From contig NZ_KQ949075.1 of NCBI RefSeq assembly GCF_001514305.1, forward strand, positions 464,832-528,831: 64,000 nucleotides of DNA, read 5' to 3'. The translations under genes and the position numbers were made by a program. Positions 20,143 through 30,168 of this stretch are shown here, piece by piece. Position 1 is the stretch's first letter. Each line of letters starts with the position of its first letter. The notes below the pieces were generated by a model. That model made no database searches. It had not been told where the DNA came from and worked only from the letters and a program-made list of their open reading frames with translations. Source of the stretch: Streptomyces dysideae. GTDB lineage: Bacteria > Actinomycetota > Actinomycetes > Streptomycetales > Streptomycetaceae.

Positions 20143-21054
20143 CTAGATGTCCCCCAGTTCGGAGGCGTACGGCGGCTCAGCGCCCGCCCGGGAGCAGGTG
20201 ATCGCCGCTGCGCGCGCGGCGAACCGCAGCAGCCGCGTCCAGCCGTCGGCGCCCAGTCCCACGAGCGCCTCGGCGGACAGGGCGTCCTGCGCGGACAGCC
20301 CGTGCAGCAGCGCCGCGTTCACGGTGTCGCCGGCACCGATCGTGTCCACCACGTCCACCTCCTCGCCCGGCACGGGGTACACCCTGCCGTCCCGGGTGAA
20401 CGCGGTCAGTCCGTCACCGCCGTGGGTGATCACGACGGCGGCGGGTCCGGCGGCCAGCCACTCGCGCGGGGTGCCGCCCAGCCAGCGCGCGTCCTCCTCG
20501 GAGAGCTTCAGCAGCGACACCGACGGCAGCCAGCTCTTGAACCGGGCCCGGTAGGCGTCCGGGTCGGGAATCAGGCCGACCCGGATGTTCGGGTCGAGCG
20601 CGGTGAACACACTCTGCTCGGCGGCGCTCCGCAGGAGCTCCTCGTAGGCGCTCGCGCCCGGCTCGAGCACGAGCGAGCAGGTACCGAAGGACACCGCGCG
20701 CGTTGCGGCGGGCAGCTCCGCGGGTGCCGTGAACAGGCGGTCGGCGGTGCCCTCGACATAGAAGGAATAGGCGGCCGAGCCGTTCGCGTCGATCGTGGCG
20801 ACCGCCAGGGTCGTCGGCTCCACGCCGCGCTGCACCGCCGACACGTCCACCCCCGCGCCCCGCAGCCCGTCGAGGAGGGCCTCCCCGAAGGCGTCGTAGG
20901 AGGTGCGGGAGCAGAAGGCGGTGGGGGAGCCGAGGCGGCCCAGAGCCACGGCGGTGTTGTACGGGCCGCCGCCGAGCGCCGGCTGCAGACCCGCGAGGGC
21001 GCCCGTGCCCTGCGGTACCAGGTCGATCAGGGCCTCACCGGCGACGACGATCAC
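20143..21054 (-). CDS. PfkB-family carbohydrate kinase (fructokinase-like)
   Basis: A 303-residue ribokinase/PfkB-fold sugar kinase. Landmarks are VVAGEALIDLVPQ at the start, the substrate-loop LGGGPYNTAVALGRLG, FCSRTSYDAFGE, FTALDPNIRV, LLKLSEEDARWL and the catalytic/anion-hole motif VDTIGAGDTVNAALLHGL with the catalytic Asp. It phosphorylates a sugar, most likely fructose, with ATP. The GTG at 21054 overlaps the repressor stop by 4 bases, so repressor and kinase are translated together. Sugar identity is inferred from the family and from the LacI-type partner. Confidence 0.9.
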   Translation of the reverse strand: MIVVAGEALIDLVPQGTGALAGLQPALGGGPYNTAVALGRLGSPTAFCSRTSYDAFGEALLDGLRGAGVDVSAVQRGVEPTTLAVATIDANGSAAYSFYVEGTADRLFTAPAELPAATRAVSFGTCSLVLEPGASAYEELLRSAAEQSVFTALDPNIRVGLIPDPDAYRARFKSWLPSVSLLKLSEEDARWLGGTPREWLAAGPAAVVITHGGDGLTAFTRDGRVYPVPGEEVDVVDTIGAGDTVNAALLHGLSAQDALSAEALVGLGADGWTRLLRFAARAAAITCSRAGAEPPYASELGDI

Positions 21055-22208
21055 GAGACGGTTCCTTTCGCGGACTTCAGGGGCTGTGCCGACGGCCGGA
21101 CGCGGCCGGGGTCACGCCCCGCCGGATCCTGCACGCCTGACTCGGGGCCGGCCGGCTTCATGGCTCTCTCGGACAGCTCCGGAGGTCCCGGACGCTCGGC
21201 GCAGCCGCACGAGGTGCGGTGGACGAACGTGCAGGGAAGGCGCACGGTCCGGGCGGGCCGGTCCGGCGCGGCGAGGCGGTCCAGGAGCACCCGCACCGCC
21301 TGGGCGCCGATCTCCTTGCTGGGCTGGGCGATCGCGGTGAGCCGGGGGGAGAACAGGTCCGCCCAGGCGAAGTCGTCGAAACAGCACAGCGCCATACCGC
21401 CGGGCACCGACAGACAGTGGTCGCGCAGGGCGCGCAGAGCTCCGATGGTCATCGCGTTGTTGGCGGTGACGAGTGCCGTGGGCTGCGCGTCGAGGGAGAG
21501 CAGAGCGGCGGTGGCCCGTTCGGCGCCGGCCGCCTCGGAGTCGCCGTGCACGACCAGACGTTCGTCGTAGGGAAGTCCCGCTGCCACGAGGCCCTGCCGG
21601 TATCCGCTGATCCGCTCACTGGTGGTGCTGAGCCCAGGCAGACCGGCGACCAGCGCGATCCGGCGATGGCCGAGCCCGGCGAGGTGGGTGACCACCCTGG
21701 CCATCGGTTCGGCACTGTCGGCGCAGACCTGGTCGAAGAGCGGGGCGCCCGCCGCCGGGGTGCCGACGATCCGGTCGAGGAACACAGTGGGCACGTTGTG
21801 GCGTCCGAGGTAGGCGAGGAGTTCACGCGGGTCCGCAGAGGGCGCGACGATCAGGCCGTCCACCCGTCGCTCGTGCAGGAGCTGAACGACCTTGCGTTCG
21901 TGCTCGGGGTCGTCGTGCGGATCGGCGATGAGGAGGCTGTAGCCGTGCTCCAGCGCACCGGCCTCCACACCCTGGAGGATCTCCGTGAAGTACGGATTGC
22001 TGATCGCCGACACGGCGAGCCCGATGGAGCGGGTGCGGGAGGTCACCAGGGAGCGGGCCAGGGTGTTCGGTGTGTATCCGAGTTCGTCGATGGCGTCCAG
22101 TACAGCCTGGCGGGTGTGGGCCAGCACCGGCCGGGTGCCGTTGAGCACATGAGAGACGGTCGCCACAGACACACCGGCGCTCCGTGCCACGTCGGCCATG
22201 GTCGGCAT
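21051..22208 (-). CDS. LacI-family transcriptional repressor
   Basis: A 385-residue LacI/GalR regulator. The N-terminal HTH and hinge are complete: TMADVARSAGVSVATVSHVL and the minor-groove hinge TPNTLARSLVT. The periplasmic-binding-protein-like core has IGLAVSAISNPYFTEILQGV, DGLIVAPSADPRELLAYL, HRRIALVAGLPGLSTTSERI and FDDFAWADLFSPRLTAIAQP. An additional C-terminal tail of about 50 residues contains Cys-Gly-Cys and Pro-rich sequence. The ATG at 22208 follows GGGAGGGAC. Upstream lies a 30-bp perfect palindrome (22286-22315), the expected operator, so the gene is probably autoregulated together with the kinase. Confidence 0.93.
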   Translation of the reverse strand: MPTMADVARSAGVSVATVSHVLNGTRPVLAHTRQAVLDAIDELGYTPNTLARSLVTSRTRSIGLAVSAISNPYFTEILQGVEAGALEHGYSLLIADPHDDPEHERKVVQLLHERRVDGLIVAPSADPRELLAYLGRHNVPTVFLDRIVGTPAAGAPLFDQVCADSAEPMARVVTHLAGLGHRRIALVAGLPGLSTTSERISGYRQGLVAAGLPYDERLVVHGDSEAAGAERATAALLSLDAQPTALVTANNAMTIGALRALRDHCLSVPGGMALCCFDDFAWADLFSPRLTAIAQPSKEIGAQAVRVLLDRLAAPDRPARTVRLPCTFVHRTSCGCAERPGPPELSERAMKPAGPESGVQDPAGRDPGRVRPSAQPLKSAKGTVS

Positions 22209-22285
22209 GCCGTCCCTCCCTGTGCCGCACCCGAGACCCGCCCACCGCGGTTCTTCTGGCCCGGAACGTATCCCATCCGACGCCA

Positions 22286-22315
22286 GACGTAAACGCTTGC
22301 GCAAGCGTTTACGTC
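22286..22315. promoter_or_regulatory. 30-bp perfect palindrome, LacI-family operator
   Basis: The half GACGTAAACGCTTGC is followed immediately by its exact reverse complement. The core AAACGCTTGC/GCAAGCGTTT has the central CG step and flanks of LacI/GalR operators. It lies 78 bases upstream of the repressor ATG and 76 bases upstream of the divergent Rieske gene ATG, so both may be controlled. Confidence 0.88.
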
Positions 22316-22390
22316 CACCCAACCCCGCCCAATGCGGAAAGATCCCTGCCGGTATGGTCGGCCTGCAGAGCACCCCGATTGGAGACCCGC

Positions 22391-22813
22391 ATGCCCGGCC
22401 GCCCCTCCCCGAGCCGTCGTACCGTCCTTCGAGGAGCGGCCCTCACGCCCGTCGCAGGGCTCGGCCTCGCCGCGTGTTCACCGGGCGAGAACAAGACGTC
22501 GACGACACCGACCGCGCCGGTCGACCTCGGTGCCCGGAGCGAGGTCGCCAAGGGGAGCGCCAAGCTGTACCGGGACCAGAACGTGGTGGTCAGCCGGGCC
22601 GAGAACGGCTCGTTGAAGGCCTACAGCACGCTCTGCACGCACGCGCGGTGCCCCGTCAACAAGCTGGAGGGGACGAGGCTCATCTGCCCGTGCCACGGCA
22701 GCGAGTTCGACGCCACGACCGGCGAGGTGCTGCGCGCGCCGGCCACCGTGCCGCTGACGGAGCTGTCGGTGGAGGAGAAGAACGGCAAGATCGTCGTGGG
22801 ACCGACCGCCTGA
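22391..22813 (+). CDS. Rieske (2Fe-2S) protein with Tat signal
   Basis: A 140-residue exported Rieske protein. The N-terminus SRRTVLRGAALTPVAGLGLAAC is a twin-arginine signal ending in a likely lipobox Cys (LAAC), so it is probably a membrane-anchored lipoprotein folded before export. The cluster ligands are complete: CTHARCPVN (first Cys-His pair) and CPCHGSEFDATTG (second pair). It should carry electrons at the outer membrane face; the partner is unknown. The ATG at 22391 has GGAG upstream. It is divergent from the LacI repressor gene, sharing the palindrome region. Confidence 0.9.
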   Translation: MPGRPSPSRRTVLRGAALTPVAGLGLAACSPGENKTSTTPTAPVDLGARSEVAKGSAKLYRDQNVVVSRAENGSLKAYSTLCTHARCPVNKLEGTRLICPCHGSEFDATTGEVLRAPATVPLTELSVEEKNGKIVVGPTA

Positions 22814-22842
22814 CCACCGGTTGAGCCGTCAGGAAGGCCGGC

Positions 22843-23799
22843 TCACTCCCACTCCCAGCCGATGCCCACGATCCCCGTCCGCATCCGCGGCTCGACGAGG
22901 TGGACCGAGTGGTGCAGCCCGCTGAGGGCCAGTTCCTGGCGGCCGCTACGGGGTGCCGCCGCCGAGTGCTGGGTGAAGCGGTGGCAGCGCAAGGGGAGGG
23001 CGTTCCCGGTGAACCGCACCTGGAGCGCGTACTGGCCGCCCGCCAGGTCGAAACCGCGGGCGTACTCGCGGCACACCCCCGCCGTGCCGTCCTCGACGCC
23101 GTAGCGGAAGAGGAAGGTGTCACCGGCCCGAAGCCGGGTGCCGAAGAGCAGCTCGGCGACGAGTGTCCCGGTGTCGTGGTGCCACCGGACGCGTCCCGTG
23201 CGGCAGTTCTCCTGGGCGTGCACCCTCATACGGTCGGGCGCGCACCCGGGGTCGCCGTGGTGGACGGCCACGAAGCGGTCGACGCCGTCCCGGTGGGCGC
23301 GCACGATGTGGTGCGACTCGCGCCCCGCCAGCTCGCGGCGCCCCCCGATCCGTATCTGCTCGTGGTGGGCGAGGGTGTGCAGGCCGCCGTCGACCGGGCA
23401 GTCCAGCTCGGCCAGCAGTCGTTCCAGCACGCCCGAGGCCGCCACCAGCGAGCGGTAGGAGCGGGCGGCGGGCTGCCGGGAGGAGGAGTGGTCGTCGCTC
23501 TCGGCGAGCAGCCGGATCAGGGACTCCTCCGGTAGCTGGAGGATCTCCTCCAGCGCCCGTACCGCGCGCAGCGACTCGGGGCGCTGCGGACGCCGGGCAC
23601 CCTGCTGCCAGTAGCTCAGACTTGTCACACCGACCTTGACGCCGTGGCGCGACAGATGGTGCTGCACGCGCTGCAGTGGCAGTCCGCGGGCGGCGATGGC
23701 GGCGCGCAGGGCGACGTGAAAGGGGCCGCCCCGCAGGGCCGTGTCCAGTTCCGCGGTGCTGGCGGCGGCGATGTCCGCGTGCTGTGTGGCGTGCGGCAT
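22843..23799 (-). CDS. Helix-turn-helix regulatory protein of unknown target
   Basis: A 318-residue protein. About residues 25-105 form an XRE-like DNA-binding region (FHVALRAAIAARGLPLQRVQHHLSRHG, then TSLSYWQQGARRPQRPESL) ending in a helical segment (ALEEILQLPEESLIRLL). The remaining ~200 residues look like a beta-rich ligand or sensing domain of a streptomycete-specific type (HHIVRAHRDGVDRFVAVHHGD, LRAGDTFLFRYGVE, VRFTGNALPLRCHRF). I do not recognise a characterised member. The ATG at 23799 follows AGAAAGG. It converges on the Rieske gene. The 350 bases upstream (23800-24149) hold no gene, only possible scraps of the decayed kinase. Confidence 0.7.
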   Translation of the reverse strand: MPHATQHADIAAASTAELDTALRGGPFHVALRAAIAARGLPLQRVQHHLSRHGVKVGVTSLSYWQQGARRPQRPESLRAVRALEEILQLPEESLIRLLAESDDHSSSRQPAARSYRSLVAASGVLERLLAELDCPVDGGLHTLAHHEQIRIGGRRELAGRESHHIVRAHRDGVDRFVAVHHGDPGCAPDRMRVHAQENCRTGRVRWHHDTGTLVAELLFGTRLRAGDTFLFRYGVEDGTAGVCREYARGFDLAGGQYALQVRFTGNALPLRCHRFTQHSAAAPRSGRQELALSGLHHSVHLVEPRMRTGIVGIGWEWE

Positions 23800-24149
23800 G
23801 CAGGGGCCTTTCTGTGACTGTTCACATCGGCTGGTCAGACCGTTCGCGCGGGTTGTCGGGGGGCCACCCCGTCGGCGCAGGGGGCGTCGTCACATCAGTG
23901 CGCCGTCGTTCACGGCCCCGAGTTCCTCCGCATTGAAGCGTGTTGACCAAGTCCCGACAACACTTGATGCCCAACAGCGGCGCACTCCTGGCCGAGTCGC
24001 GATCCGTGGACCTCAACTCGCCGCGCACGTACCATCGTTGTCCAGTACGTCCTTGATCGCACCGGCGGACAGGCCGACTTGTACAGAAGACCGCGGGCCG
24101 GACCGGCGGCGACGAGTTCCTCGAAGTCCTCGGGGGGAGTGCGTGGAGA

Positions 24150-24830
24150 TCAGGATGACCATGGACGAGACGCTGCGGGCCGGCGCCGCCGGGCGAGACG
24201 CTGAGGTGTCGAGGTGGCCGAGTTCGAGAACCGCTACCTGCGCGCGGACCGCACCGAGCGCTGGCTCCAGTGGAGCGCCCGGCCGGTCCCTGAGGGGGCC
24301 TGATCTACGCCGCCGCTCGCGAGCAGGTCACCCGGCGATCCACCGGAGCGGGTGTTCGCGGTGGTCGCCGAGGAGGTCGGGGACCTGTTGAGCGCGGGAG
24401 CGGCGGCCGTGCTGCGGTACGAGTCCGACGGCCCCCTGACCGTGCTCGGCGCCGCGCACGGGACCGTGGACGAGGGCGGGGCGGCGGCCCGGGAGGCCGC
24501 CCGCACCCGGAGTGCGGCCCGGGCGGGGCATGAGTGGGGCGCCGATCATCGACGGCCGCCTGTGGGGCGTCATCGTCGCGTCCTCGCTGCTGGCGCCGCT
24601 GCCCGGCGGAACCGAGTCACGCCTGGCCGACTTCACCGAACTCATCGCCACCGCCGTCGCGAACGCCGACAGCCGTGCCCAGCTGACCGCCTCACGCGCA
24701 CGCGGGGTGGCCGCCGGGGACGCCTCCCGGCGCCGCATCGAACACGATCTGCACGACGGCGTCCAGCAGCGGCTCGTCGCCCTCCAAAAGGCGGCCCGCA
24801 CGATCCGTGAGCGCCCCCGGTCCGGGGGTT
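24150..24830 (+). pseudogene. Remnant of a PAS-GAF sensor histidine kinase
   Basis: Pieces of a streptomycete sensor kinase lie in different frames. VAEFENRYLRADRTERWLQW followed by SARPVPEG and, after a shift, LIYAAAREQVT is the end of a PAS domain. After another shift, ERVFAVVAEEVGDLL and AAAVLRYESDGPLTVLGAAHG is the start of a GAF domain. A third shift leads to SGAPIIDGRLWGVIVASS and LADFTELIATAVANADSRAQL, then the H-box RRRIEHDLHDGVQQRLVALQ. The sequence stops being kinase-like right after the H-box, so the ATPase domain is gone. The ends are approximate. It lies directly upstream of the uvrC promoter. Confidence 0.8.
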
Positions 24831-24837
24831 ATCCACA
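24829..24837 (+). promoter_or_regulatory. Single DnaA box upstream of uvrC
   Basis: TTATCCACA is an exact match to the classical DnaA box. It lies 12 bases upstream of the uvrC -35 element and 42 bases before the ATG. No cluster of boxes or AT-rich region is present, so this is not a replication origin; DnaA could act as a transcription factor here, or the match may be chance. Confidence 0.45.
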
Positions 24838-24848
24838 GCCTCGTCGCG

Positions 24849-24871
24849 TTGTCACCCCCCGCCAGTAGGGT
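24849..24871 (+). promoter_or_regulatory. uvrC promoter, variant of the DNA-damage motif
   Basis: TTGTCACCC (24849-24857), 8 bases, TAGGGT (24866-24871). The TTGTCA core, spacing and -10 match the motif at uvrA and uvrB, but the terminal GTG is CCC, so damage control may be weaker or lost. The ATG at 24879 is 7 bases beyond the -10, predicting a leaderless transcript. Confidence 0.7.
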
Positions 24872-24878
24872 GTGAGAC

Positions 24879-26972
24879 ATGGCCGACCCCTCCAGCTACC
24901 GCCCCAAGCCGGGACAGATCCCGGACACTCCCGGGGTGTACAGGTTCCGCGACGAGCACCGCCGGGTGATCTACGTCGGAAAGGCGAAGAGCCTTCGCCA
25001 GCGCCTGGCGAACTACTTCCAGGACCTGGCGAGCCTCCACCCGCGCACCCGTTCGATGGTGACCACCGCAGCGTCCGTGGAGTGGACGGTGGTGTCCACG
25101 GAGGTCGAGGCGCTGCAGCTGGAGTACTCCTGGATCAAGGAGTACGACCCCCGGTTCAACGTCAAGTACCGCGACGACAAGAGCTATCCGTATCTCGCGG
25201 TGACGATGAACGAGGAGTTCCCGCGGGTCCAGGTGATGCGGGGGCACAAGAAGAAGGGCGTCAGGTACTTCGGACCCTACGGGCACGCGTGGGCCATCCG
25301 GGACACGGTCGACCTGCTGCTGCGCGTCTTCCCCGTGCGCACGTGCTCGGCCGGTGTCTTCAAGAACGCCGCCCGCACCGGCCGCCCCTGTCTGCTCGGC
25401 TACATCGGCAAGTGCTCCGCGCCCTGCGTCGACCGTGTCTCCGCCGAGGAGCACCGCGAACTGGCCGAGGAGTTCTGCGACTTCATGGCCGGCCGGACCG
25501 GGACGTACCTCCGCCGGCTGGAGAAGCAGATGACGGCGGCGGCCGAGGAGATGGAGTACGAGCGGGCCGCGCGCCTGCGCGACGACATCGAGGCCCTGAA
25601 GAAGGCCATGGAGAAGAGCGCGGTCGTGCTCGCCGACGCGACCGACGCCGACCTCATCGCGGTCGCCGAGGACGAGCTGGAGGCGGCCGTCCAGATCTTC
25701 CACGTACGCGGCGGACGCGTGCGCGGCCAGCGCGGCTGGGTCACCGACAAGGTCGAGGAGATCACCACCGCCGCCCTCGTCGAGCACGCGCTGCAGCAGC
25801 TCTACGGCGAGGAGACGGGCGACGCCGTCCCCAAGGAGGTCCTCGTCCCGGCCCTGCCCGACCCGGTCGAGCCGGTCCAGGAGTGGCTCACCGAGCGGCG
25901 CGGTTCGAACGTCTCGCTGCGCATCCCGCAGCGCGGCGACAAGAAGGCCCTCATGGAGACCGTGCAGCGCAACGCCCAGCAGGCGCTCGCCCTGCACAAG
26001 ACCAAGCGCGCCTCCGACCTGACCACGCGCTCGCGTGCCCTGGAGGAGATCGCCGACGCCCTCGGCCTGGACAGCGCCCCGCTCCGGATCGAGTGCTACG
26101 ACATCTCGCACCTCCAGGGCGACGACGTGGTGGCCTCCATGGTCGTCTTCGAGGACGGGCTGCAGCGCAAGAGCGAGTACCGCCGCTTCCAGATCAAGGG
26201 CTTCGAGGGGCAGGACGACGTCCGCTCCATGCACGAGGTGATCACCCGCCGCTTCCGGCGCTACCTCGCCGAGAAGGAGAAGACCGGCGAGTGGGCCGAC
26301 GGCGAGAACACCCTCACCGACGGCGCCACGACCCTCACCGACGCCTCCGGGAACGTCCTCACCAACGGCCTCAAGGACGACGACGGCCGCCCCAAGCGCT
26401 TCGCCTACCCGCCCCAGCTCGTCGTCGTCGACGGCGGGCAGCCGCAGGTCGCGGCCGCCCAGAAGGCCCTGGACGAGCTCGGCATCGACGACATCGCCGT
26501 GTGCGGCCTCGCCAAGCGACTGGAGGAGGTCTGGCTGCCCGGCGACGACGACCCGGTCGTCCTGCCCCGCACCAGCGAGGGCCTCTACCTGCTCCAGCGG
26601 GTCCGCGACGAGGCCCACCGGTTCGCCATCACCTACCAGCGCGCCAAGCGCGCCAAGCGCTTCCGGGCCGGCCCCCTGGACGAGGTGCCCGGGCTCGGCG
26701 AGACCCGCAAGCAGGCGCTGATCAAGCACTTCGGGTCGGTGAAGAAGCTCCGGTCCGCGACAATCGACCAGATCTGCGAGGTCCCGGGCATAGGCCGCAA
26801 GACGGCCGAGACGATCGCCGCGGCCTTCGCCCGGGCGGCCCCGGCCGCACCCGCCGTGAACACGGCGACTGGAGAGATCATGGAAGACGAGGAACCCGGT
26901 ACGACGGTGGATTCCTCGGGGGAGCCCGTGTCCGCGGGCGCCCCGGACGAACGACGGGGGCAGGAGAGATGA
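24879..26972 (+). CDS. uvrC: Excinuclease ABC subunit C (UvrC)
   Basis: UvrC (697 residues) is the nuclease that makes both incisions in nucleotide-excision repair. The N-terminal GIY-YIG domain ([20 protein letters not shown], about residues 18-40) cuts 3'. A UVR motif ([20 protein letters not shown]) binds UvrB. The RNase H-like half ([35 protein letters not shown]) with its Asp residues cuts 5'. Two helix-hairpin-helix motifs ([33 protein letters not shown]) bind DNA. An insertion rich in Thr/Asp (about 470-500) and an acidic tail are streptomycete features. It is first in the uvrC-rapZ-yvcK-whiA operon; its TGA overlaps the rapZ ATG. Confidence 0.98.
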   Translation: MADPSSYRPKPGQIPDTPGVYRFRDEHRRVIYVGKAKSLRQRLANYFQDLASLHPRTRSMVTTAASVEWTVVSTEVEALQLEYSWIKEYDPRFNVKYRDDKSYPYLAVTMNEEFPRVQVMRGHKKKGVRYFGPYGHAWAIRDTVDLLLRVFPVRTCSAGVFKNAARTGRPCLLGYIGKCSAPCVDRVSAEEHRELAEEFCDFMAGRTGTYLRRLEKQMTAAAEEMEYERAARLRDDIEALKKAMEKSAVVLADATDADLIAVAEDELEAAVQIFHVRGGRVRGQRGWVTDKVEEITTAALVEHALQQLYGEETGDAVPKEVLVPALPDPVEPVQEWLTERRGSNVSLRIPQRGDKKALMETVQRNAQQALALHKTKRASDLTTRSRALEEIADALGLDSAPLRIECYDISHLQGDDVVASMVVFEDGLQRKSEYRRFQIKGFEGQDDVRSMHEVITRRFRRYLAEKEKTGEWADGENTLTDGATTLTDASGNVLTNGLKDDDGRPKRFAYPPQLVVVDGGQPQVAAAQKALDELGIDDIAVCGLAKRLEEVWLPGDDDPVVLPRTSEGLYLLQRVRDEAHRFAITYQRAKRAKRFRAGPLDEVPGLGETRKQALIKHFGSVKKLRSATIDQICEVPGIGRKTAETIAAAFARAAPAAPAVNTATGEIMEDEEPGTTVDSSGEPVSAGAPDERRGQER

Positions 26973-27973
26973 CCGAGCACGAGACACAGCCCACAACCGA
27001 TCCGGACCAGACACCCGAGGAAACCGGCGAGGATCAAGCTCAGCAGGACGCACGCCAGGAAGACGGAGCACAAGTGAGTACGGGCAACGAGACGGCCGGG
27101 GTCCCCGAGGCGGCCATCCCCGAGCTGGTGATCATCTCCGGCATGTCCGGGGCCGGCCGCTCGACGGCCGCCAAGTGTCTGGAGGACCTCGGCTGGTTCG
27201 TCGTCGACAACCTCCCGCCCGCGCTGATCCCCACCATGGTGGAGCTCGGCGCCCGCTCCCAGGGCAATGTCGCCCGGATCGCGGTCGTCGTCGACGTCCG
27301 CGGCCGCCGCTTCTTCGACAACCTCCGCGAGTCCCTCGCCGACCTCGACACCCGGGGCGTCACCCGGCGCATCGTCTTCCTGGAGTCCTCTGACGACGCC
27401 CTGGTGCGCCGCTTCGAGTCGGTGCGCCGCCCGCACCCCCTGCAGGGTGACGGCCGCATCGTCGACGGCATCGCCGCCGAGCGTGAACTGCTGCGCGAGC
27501 TGCGTGGCGACGCCGACCTGGTGATCGACACCTCCAGCCTGAACGTCCACGAACTGCGCGCCAAGATGGACGCCCAGTTCGCCGGCGAGGAGGAGCCCGA
27601 GCTGCGGGCCACCGTCATGTCCTTCGGCTTCAAGTACGGCCTGCCGGTCGACGCCGACCTCGTCGTGGACATGCGGTTCCTGCCCAACCCGCACTGGGTT
27701 CCGGAGCTGCGCCCGTTCACCGGCCTCAACGAGGAGGTCTCGGCGTACGTCTTCAACCAGCCCGGCGCCAAGGAGTTCATCGACCGCTACTCCGAACTGC
27801 TCCAGCTCATCGCCGCCGGATACCGTCGCGAGGGCAAGCGGTACGTGACCATCGCGGTCGGCTGCACCGGCGGCAAGCACCGCTCCGTCGCCACCTCCGA
27901 GAAGCTCGCCGCCCGCCTTGCCTCCCAGGGCGTGGAGACGGTGGTCGTCCACCGGGACATGGGACGCGAATGA
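26969..27973 (+). CDS. rapZ: RapZ-family nucleotide-binding protein
   Basis: A 334-residue RapZ/YvcJ protein. An acidic, Gln-rich N-terminal extension of about 48 residues precedes the domain. Walker A is [11 protein letters not shown], Walker B-like [13 protein letters not shown], and the C-terminal half carries [33 protein letters not shown] and [11 protein letters not shown]. In E. coli RapZ is an RNA-binding adaptor controlling glucosamine-6-phosphate synthase; in Gram-positives it is a nucleotide-hydrolysing protein of less clear role. The ATG overlaps the uvrC stop, and the TGA overlaps the yvcK ATG, both as ATGA, indicating tight translational coupling. Confidence 0.95.
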   Translation: MTEHETQPTTDPDQTPEETGEDQAQQDARQEDGAQVSTGNETAGVPEAAIPELVIISGMSGAGRSTAAKCLEDLGWFVVDNLPPALIPTMVELGARSQGNVARIAVVVDVRGRRFFDNLRESLADLDTRGVTRRIVFLESSDDALVRRFESVRRPHPLQGDGRIVDGIAAERELLRELRGDADLVIDTSSLNVHELRAKMDAQFAGEEEPELRATVMSFGFKYGLPVDADLVVDMRFLPNPHWVPELRPFTGLNEEVSAYVFNQPGAKEFIDRYSELLQLIAAGYRREGKRYVTIAVGCTGGKHRSVATSEKLAARLASQGVETVVVHRDMGRE

Positions 27974-29037
27974 CAGAACGTAGTCCGCGGCTGAGCAGAC
28001 TGCGCCGGGCGGCGCCCGAGGGACGCGCCGGCCGGCCCGCCGAGGCCCGCGGCGCCAGACCACGCCGCCGTGGCGCCCAGCCCAAGGTCGTCGCCCTGGG
28101 CGGCGGCATGGGCCTGTCCGCCTCGCTCGCCGCACTGCGCCGGATCACCGGCGACCTCACCGCCGTCGTCACCGTGGCGGACGACGGCGGCTCCAGCGGC
28201 CGCCTGCGCGACGAGCTGGGCGTGCTGCCGCCCGGCGACCTGCGCAAGGCACTGGCCGCGCTGTGCGGGGACGACGACTGGGGCCAGACCTGGGCCCGCG
28301 TCATCCAGCACCGCTTCCAGTCCAAGGGCGACCTGCACGACCACGCGGTCGGCAATGTGCTGATCGTCGCCCTCTGGGAGCAGCTCGGCGACCACGTCCA
28401 GGCCCTCGACCTGGTCGGCAGGCTCCTCGGCGCGCACGGGCGGGTGCTGCCCATGTCCGCCGTGCCCCTGGAGCTCCAGGCCCTGGTCAAGGGCCACGAC
28501 CCGGCCCGCCCCGACGACGTCGACACCGTACGAGGGCAGGCGACCGTGGCCCTCACCCCGGGCGAGGTGCAGTCGGTGCACGTGGTGCCGCACGACCCGC
28601 CCGCCGTCCCCGAGGCCGTCGCCGCCGTCCTCGACGCGGACTGGGTGGTCCTCGGACCTGGATCGTGGTTCTCCTCGGTGATCCCGCATCTGCTGGTGCC
28701 CGAACTGCTGGACGCGCTCACGCAGACGAAGGCACGCCGGGTACTCTCCCTGAACCTCGCTCCGCAGCCGGGAGAAACCGAAGGCTTCTCCCCGCAGCGT
28801 CATTTGGAGGTTTTGGGACGACACGCCCCTAAACTCGCCCTGGACGTGGTGCTGGCCGACGAGGCCGCCGTGCCCGACCGCGATGTGCTCACCGAGGCCG
28901 CCAAGCGGTTCGGTGCCGCGGTCGAGCTGGCTCCGGTCGCCCGGAGGGACGGAACTCCGCGGCACGACCCGGAGCTGCTGGCCGCCGCGTACGACCGTAT
29001 TTTTCGGATGCATGGAAGGATCGGCCCATGGCGATGA
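27970..29037 (+). CDS. yvcK: YvcK/CofD-like gluconeogenesis factor
   Basis: A 355-residue YvcK-family protein of the CofD-like fold. An Arg/Ala-rich N-terminal stretch of ~37 residues precedes [51 protein letters not shown] is the nucleotide-sugar binding region, followed by [10 protein letters not shown] and [16 protein letters not shown]. In Bacillus and mycobacteria YvcK/CuvA binds UDP-sugars and is needed for gluconeogenic growth and cell-wall shape. It overlaps rapZ by 4 bases and whiA by 10 bases, in the order conserved across Gram-positive bacteria. Confidence 0.95.
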   Translation: MTERSPRLSRLRRAAPEGRAGRPAEARGARPRRRGAQPKVVALGGGMGLSASLAALRRITGDLTAVVTVADDGGSSGRLRDELGVLPPGDLRKALAALCGDDDWGQTWARVIQHRFQSKGDLHDHAVGNVLIVALWEQLGDHVQALDLVGRLLGAHGRVLPMSAVPLELQALVKGHDPARPDDVDTVRGQATVALTPGEVQSVHVVPHDPPAVPEAVAAVLDADWVVLGPGSWFSSVIPHLLVPELLDALTQTKARRVLSLNLAPQPGETEGFSPQRHLEVLGRHAPKLALDVVLADEAAVPDRDVLTEAAKRFGAAVELAPVARRDGTPRHDPELLAAAYDRIFRMHGRIGPWR

Positions 29038-30017
29038 CGCCAGCGGTGAAGGATGAGATCTCCCGGCTCCCCGTCACCCGGACCTGCTGCAGGAAGGCGG
29101 AGGTCTCCGCCATTCTGCGGTTCGCCGGCGGCCTTCACCTGGTCAGCGGGCGCATCGTGATCGAGGCGGAGCTGGACACCGCGATGGCGGCCCGCCGCCT
29201 CAAGCGGGACATCCTGGAGATTTTCGGCCACAGCTCGGAACTGATCGTGATGGCACCGGGCGGACTGCGCCGCGGCTCGCGCTACGTCGTGCGCGTCGTC
29301 GCCGGCGGTGACCAGCTGGCCCGGCAGACCGGCCTGGTCGACGGCCGCGGCCGCCCGATCCGCGGCCTGCCCCCGCAGGTGGTCTCCGGCGCCACCTGTG
29401 ACGCCGAGGCGGCCTGGCGCGGGGCGTTCCTGGCGCACGGCTCGCTGACCGAGCCCGGCCGCTCGTCCTCCCTGGAGGTGACCTGCCCGGGCCCCGAGGC
29501 CGCGCTCGCCCTGGTCGGCGCCGCCCGCCGGCTGTCGATCGCCGCGAAGGCCCGCGAGGTGCGCGGCGTGGACCGCGTGGTCGTCCGGGACGGCGACGCG
29601 ATCGGCGCGCTGCTCACCCGGCTCGGCGCCCATGAGTCGGTGCTGGCCTGGGAGGAGCGCCGGATGCGCCGAGAGGTGCGGGCGACGGCGAACCGTCTCG
29701 CCAACTTCGACGACGCCAACCTCCGCCGCTCCGCGCGCGCGGCCGTCGCCGCCGGCGCCCGCGTCCAGCGCGCCCTGGAGATCCTCGGTGAGGAGGTCCC
29801 CGAGCACCTCGCCGCCGCCGGACGACTGCGGATGGACCACAAGCAGGCCTCCCTGGAGGAGCTGGGCGCCCTCGCCGACCCGCCGCTGACCAAGGACGCC
29901 GTCGCCGGCCGTATCCGCCGTCTGCTGGCGATGGCCGACAAGCGCGCCCAGGACCTCGGTATCCCGGGCACCGAGTCCAGCCTCACCGAGGAGATGGCGG
30001 ACAACCTCGCGGGCTGA
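29028..30017 (+). CDS. whiA: Sporulation regulator WhiA
   Basis: WhiA (329 residues) is a DNA-binding regulator that in Streptomyces works with WhiB to start sporulation septation. The N-terminus carries the split LAGLIDADG-like domain ([39 protein letters not shown], and [12 protein letters not shown]). The C-terminal HTH domain lies at about residues 240-310 ([42 protein letters not shown]). The homing-endonuclease catalytic acidic residues are replaced, as expected. The ATG at 29028 has GGAAGGA upstream; one at 29034 is possible. It is the last gene of the operon, before a strong terminator. Confidence 0.97.
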   Translation: MAMTPAVKDEISRLPVTRTCCRKAEVSAILRFAGGLHLVSGRIVIEAELDTAMAARRLKRDILEIFGHSSELIVMAPGGLRRGSRYVVRVVAGGDQLARQTGLVDGRGRPIRGLPPQVVSGATCDAEAAWRGAFLAHGSLTEPGRSSSLEVTCPGPEAALALVGAARRLSIAAKAREVRGVDRVVVRDGDAIGALLTRLGAHESVLAWEERRMRREVRATANRLANFDDANLRRSARAAVAAGARVQRALEILGEEVPEHLAAAGRLRMDHKQASLEELGALADPPLTKDAVAGRIRRLLAMADKRAQDLGIPGTESSLTEEMADNLAG

Positions 30018-30035
30018 TCCTGACAGTCCCTCAAC

Positions 30036-30076
30036 ACGCCGGTGCCGACGCCCACTTGGGTGGTCGGCACCGGCGT
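30036..30076 (+). terminator. Terminator after whiA
   Basis: A perfect 14-bp stem, ACGCCGGTGCCGAC / GTCGGCACCGGCGT, with further CCCA/TGGG pairing inside the loop, begins 18 bases after the whiA stop. Confidence 0.85.
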
Positions 30077-30168
30077 TCTCCGTCCTTCGGGCACCCTTGA
30101 CTCGATCATGAACTGTCATGAGCCTGGCTTCTGTTCGCTGCTGTGGCGGACAACTGCTAGGGGGGTTC

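Noticed and set aside
24105..24119. GGDEF-coding stretch upstream of the decayed kinase
   Set aside because: Only five residues match and no surrounding cyclase sequence can be read in that frame; GC-rich DNA gives such matches by chance.
24829..24837. Replication origin near the DnaA box
   Set aside because: There is a single box, no AT-rich unwinding region, and no dnaA/dnaN genes nearby.
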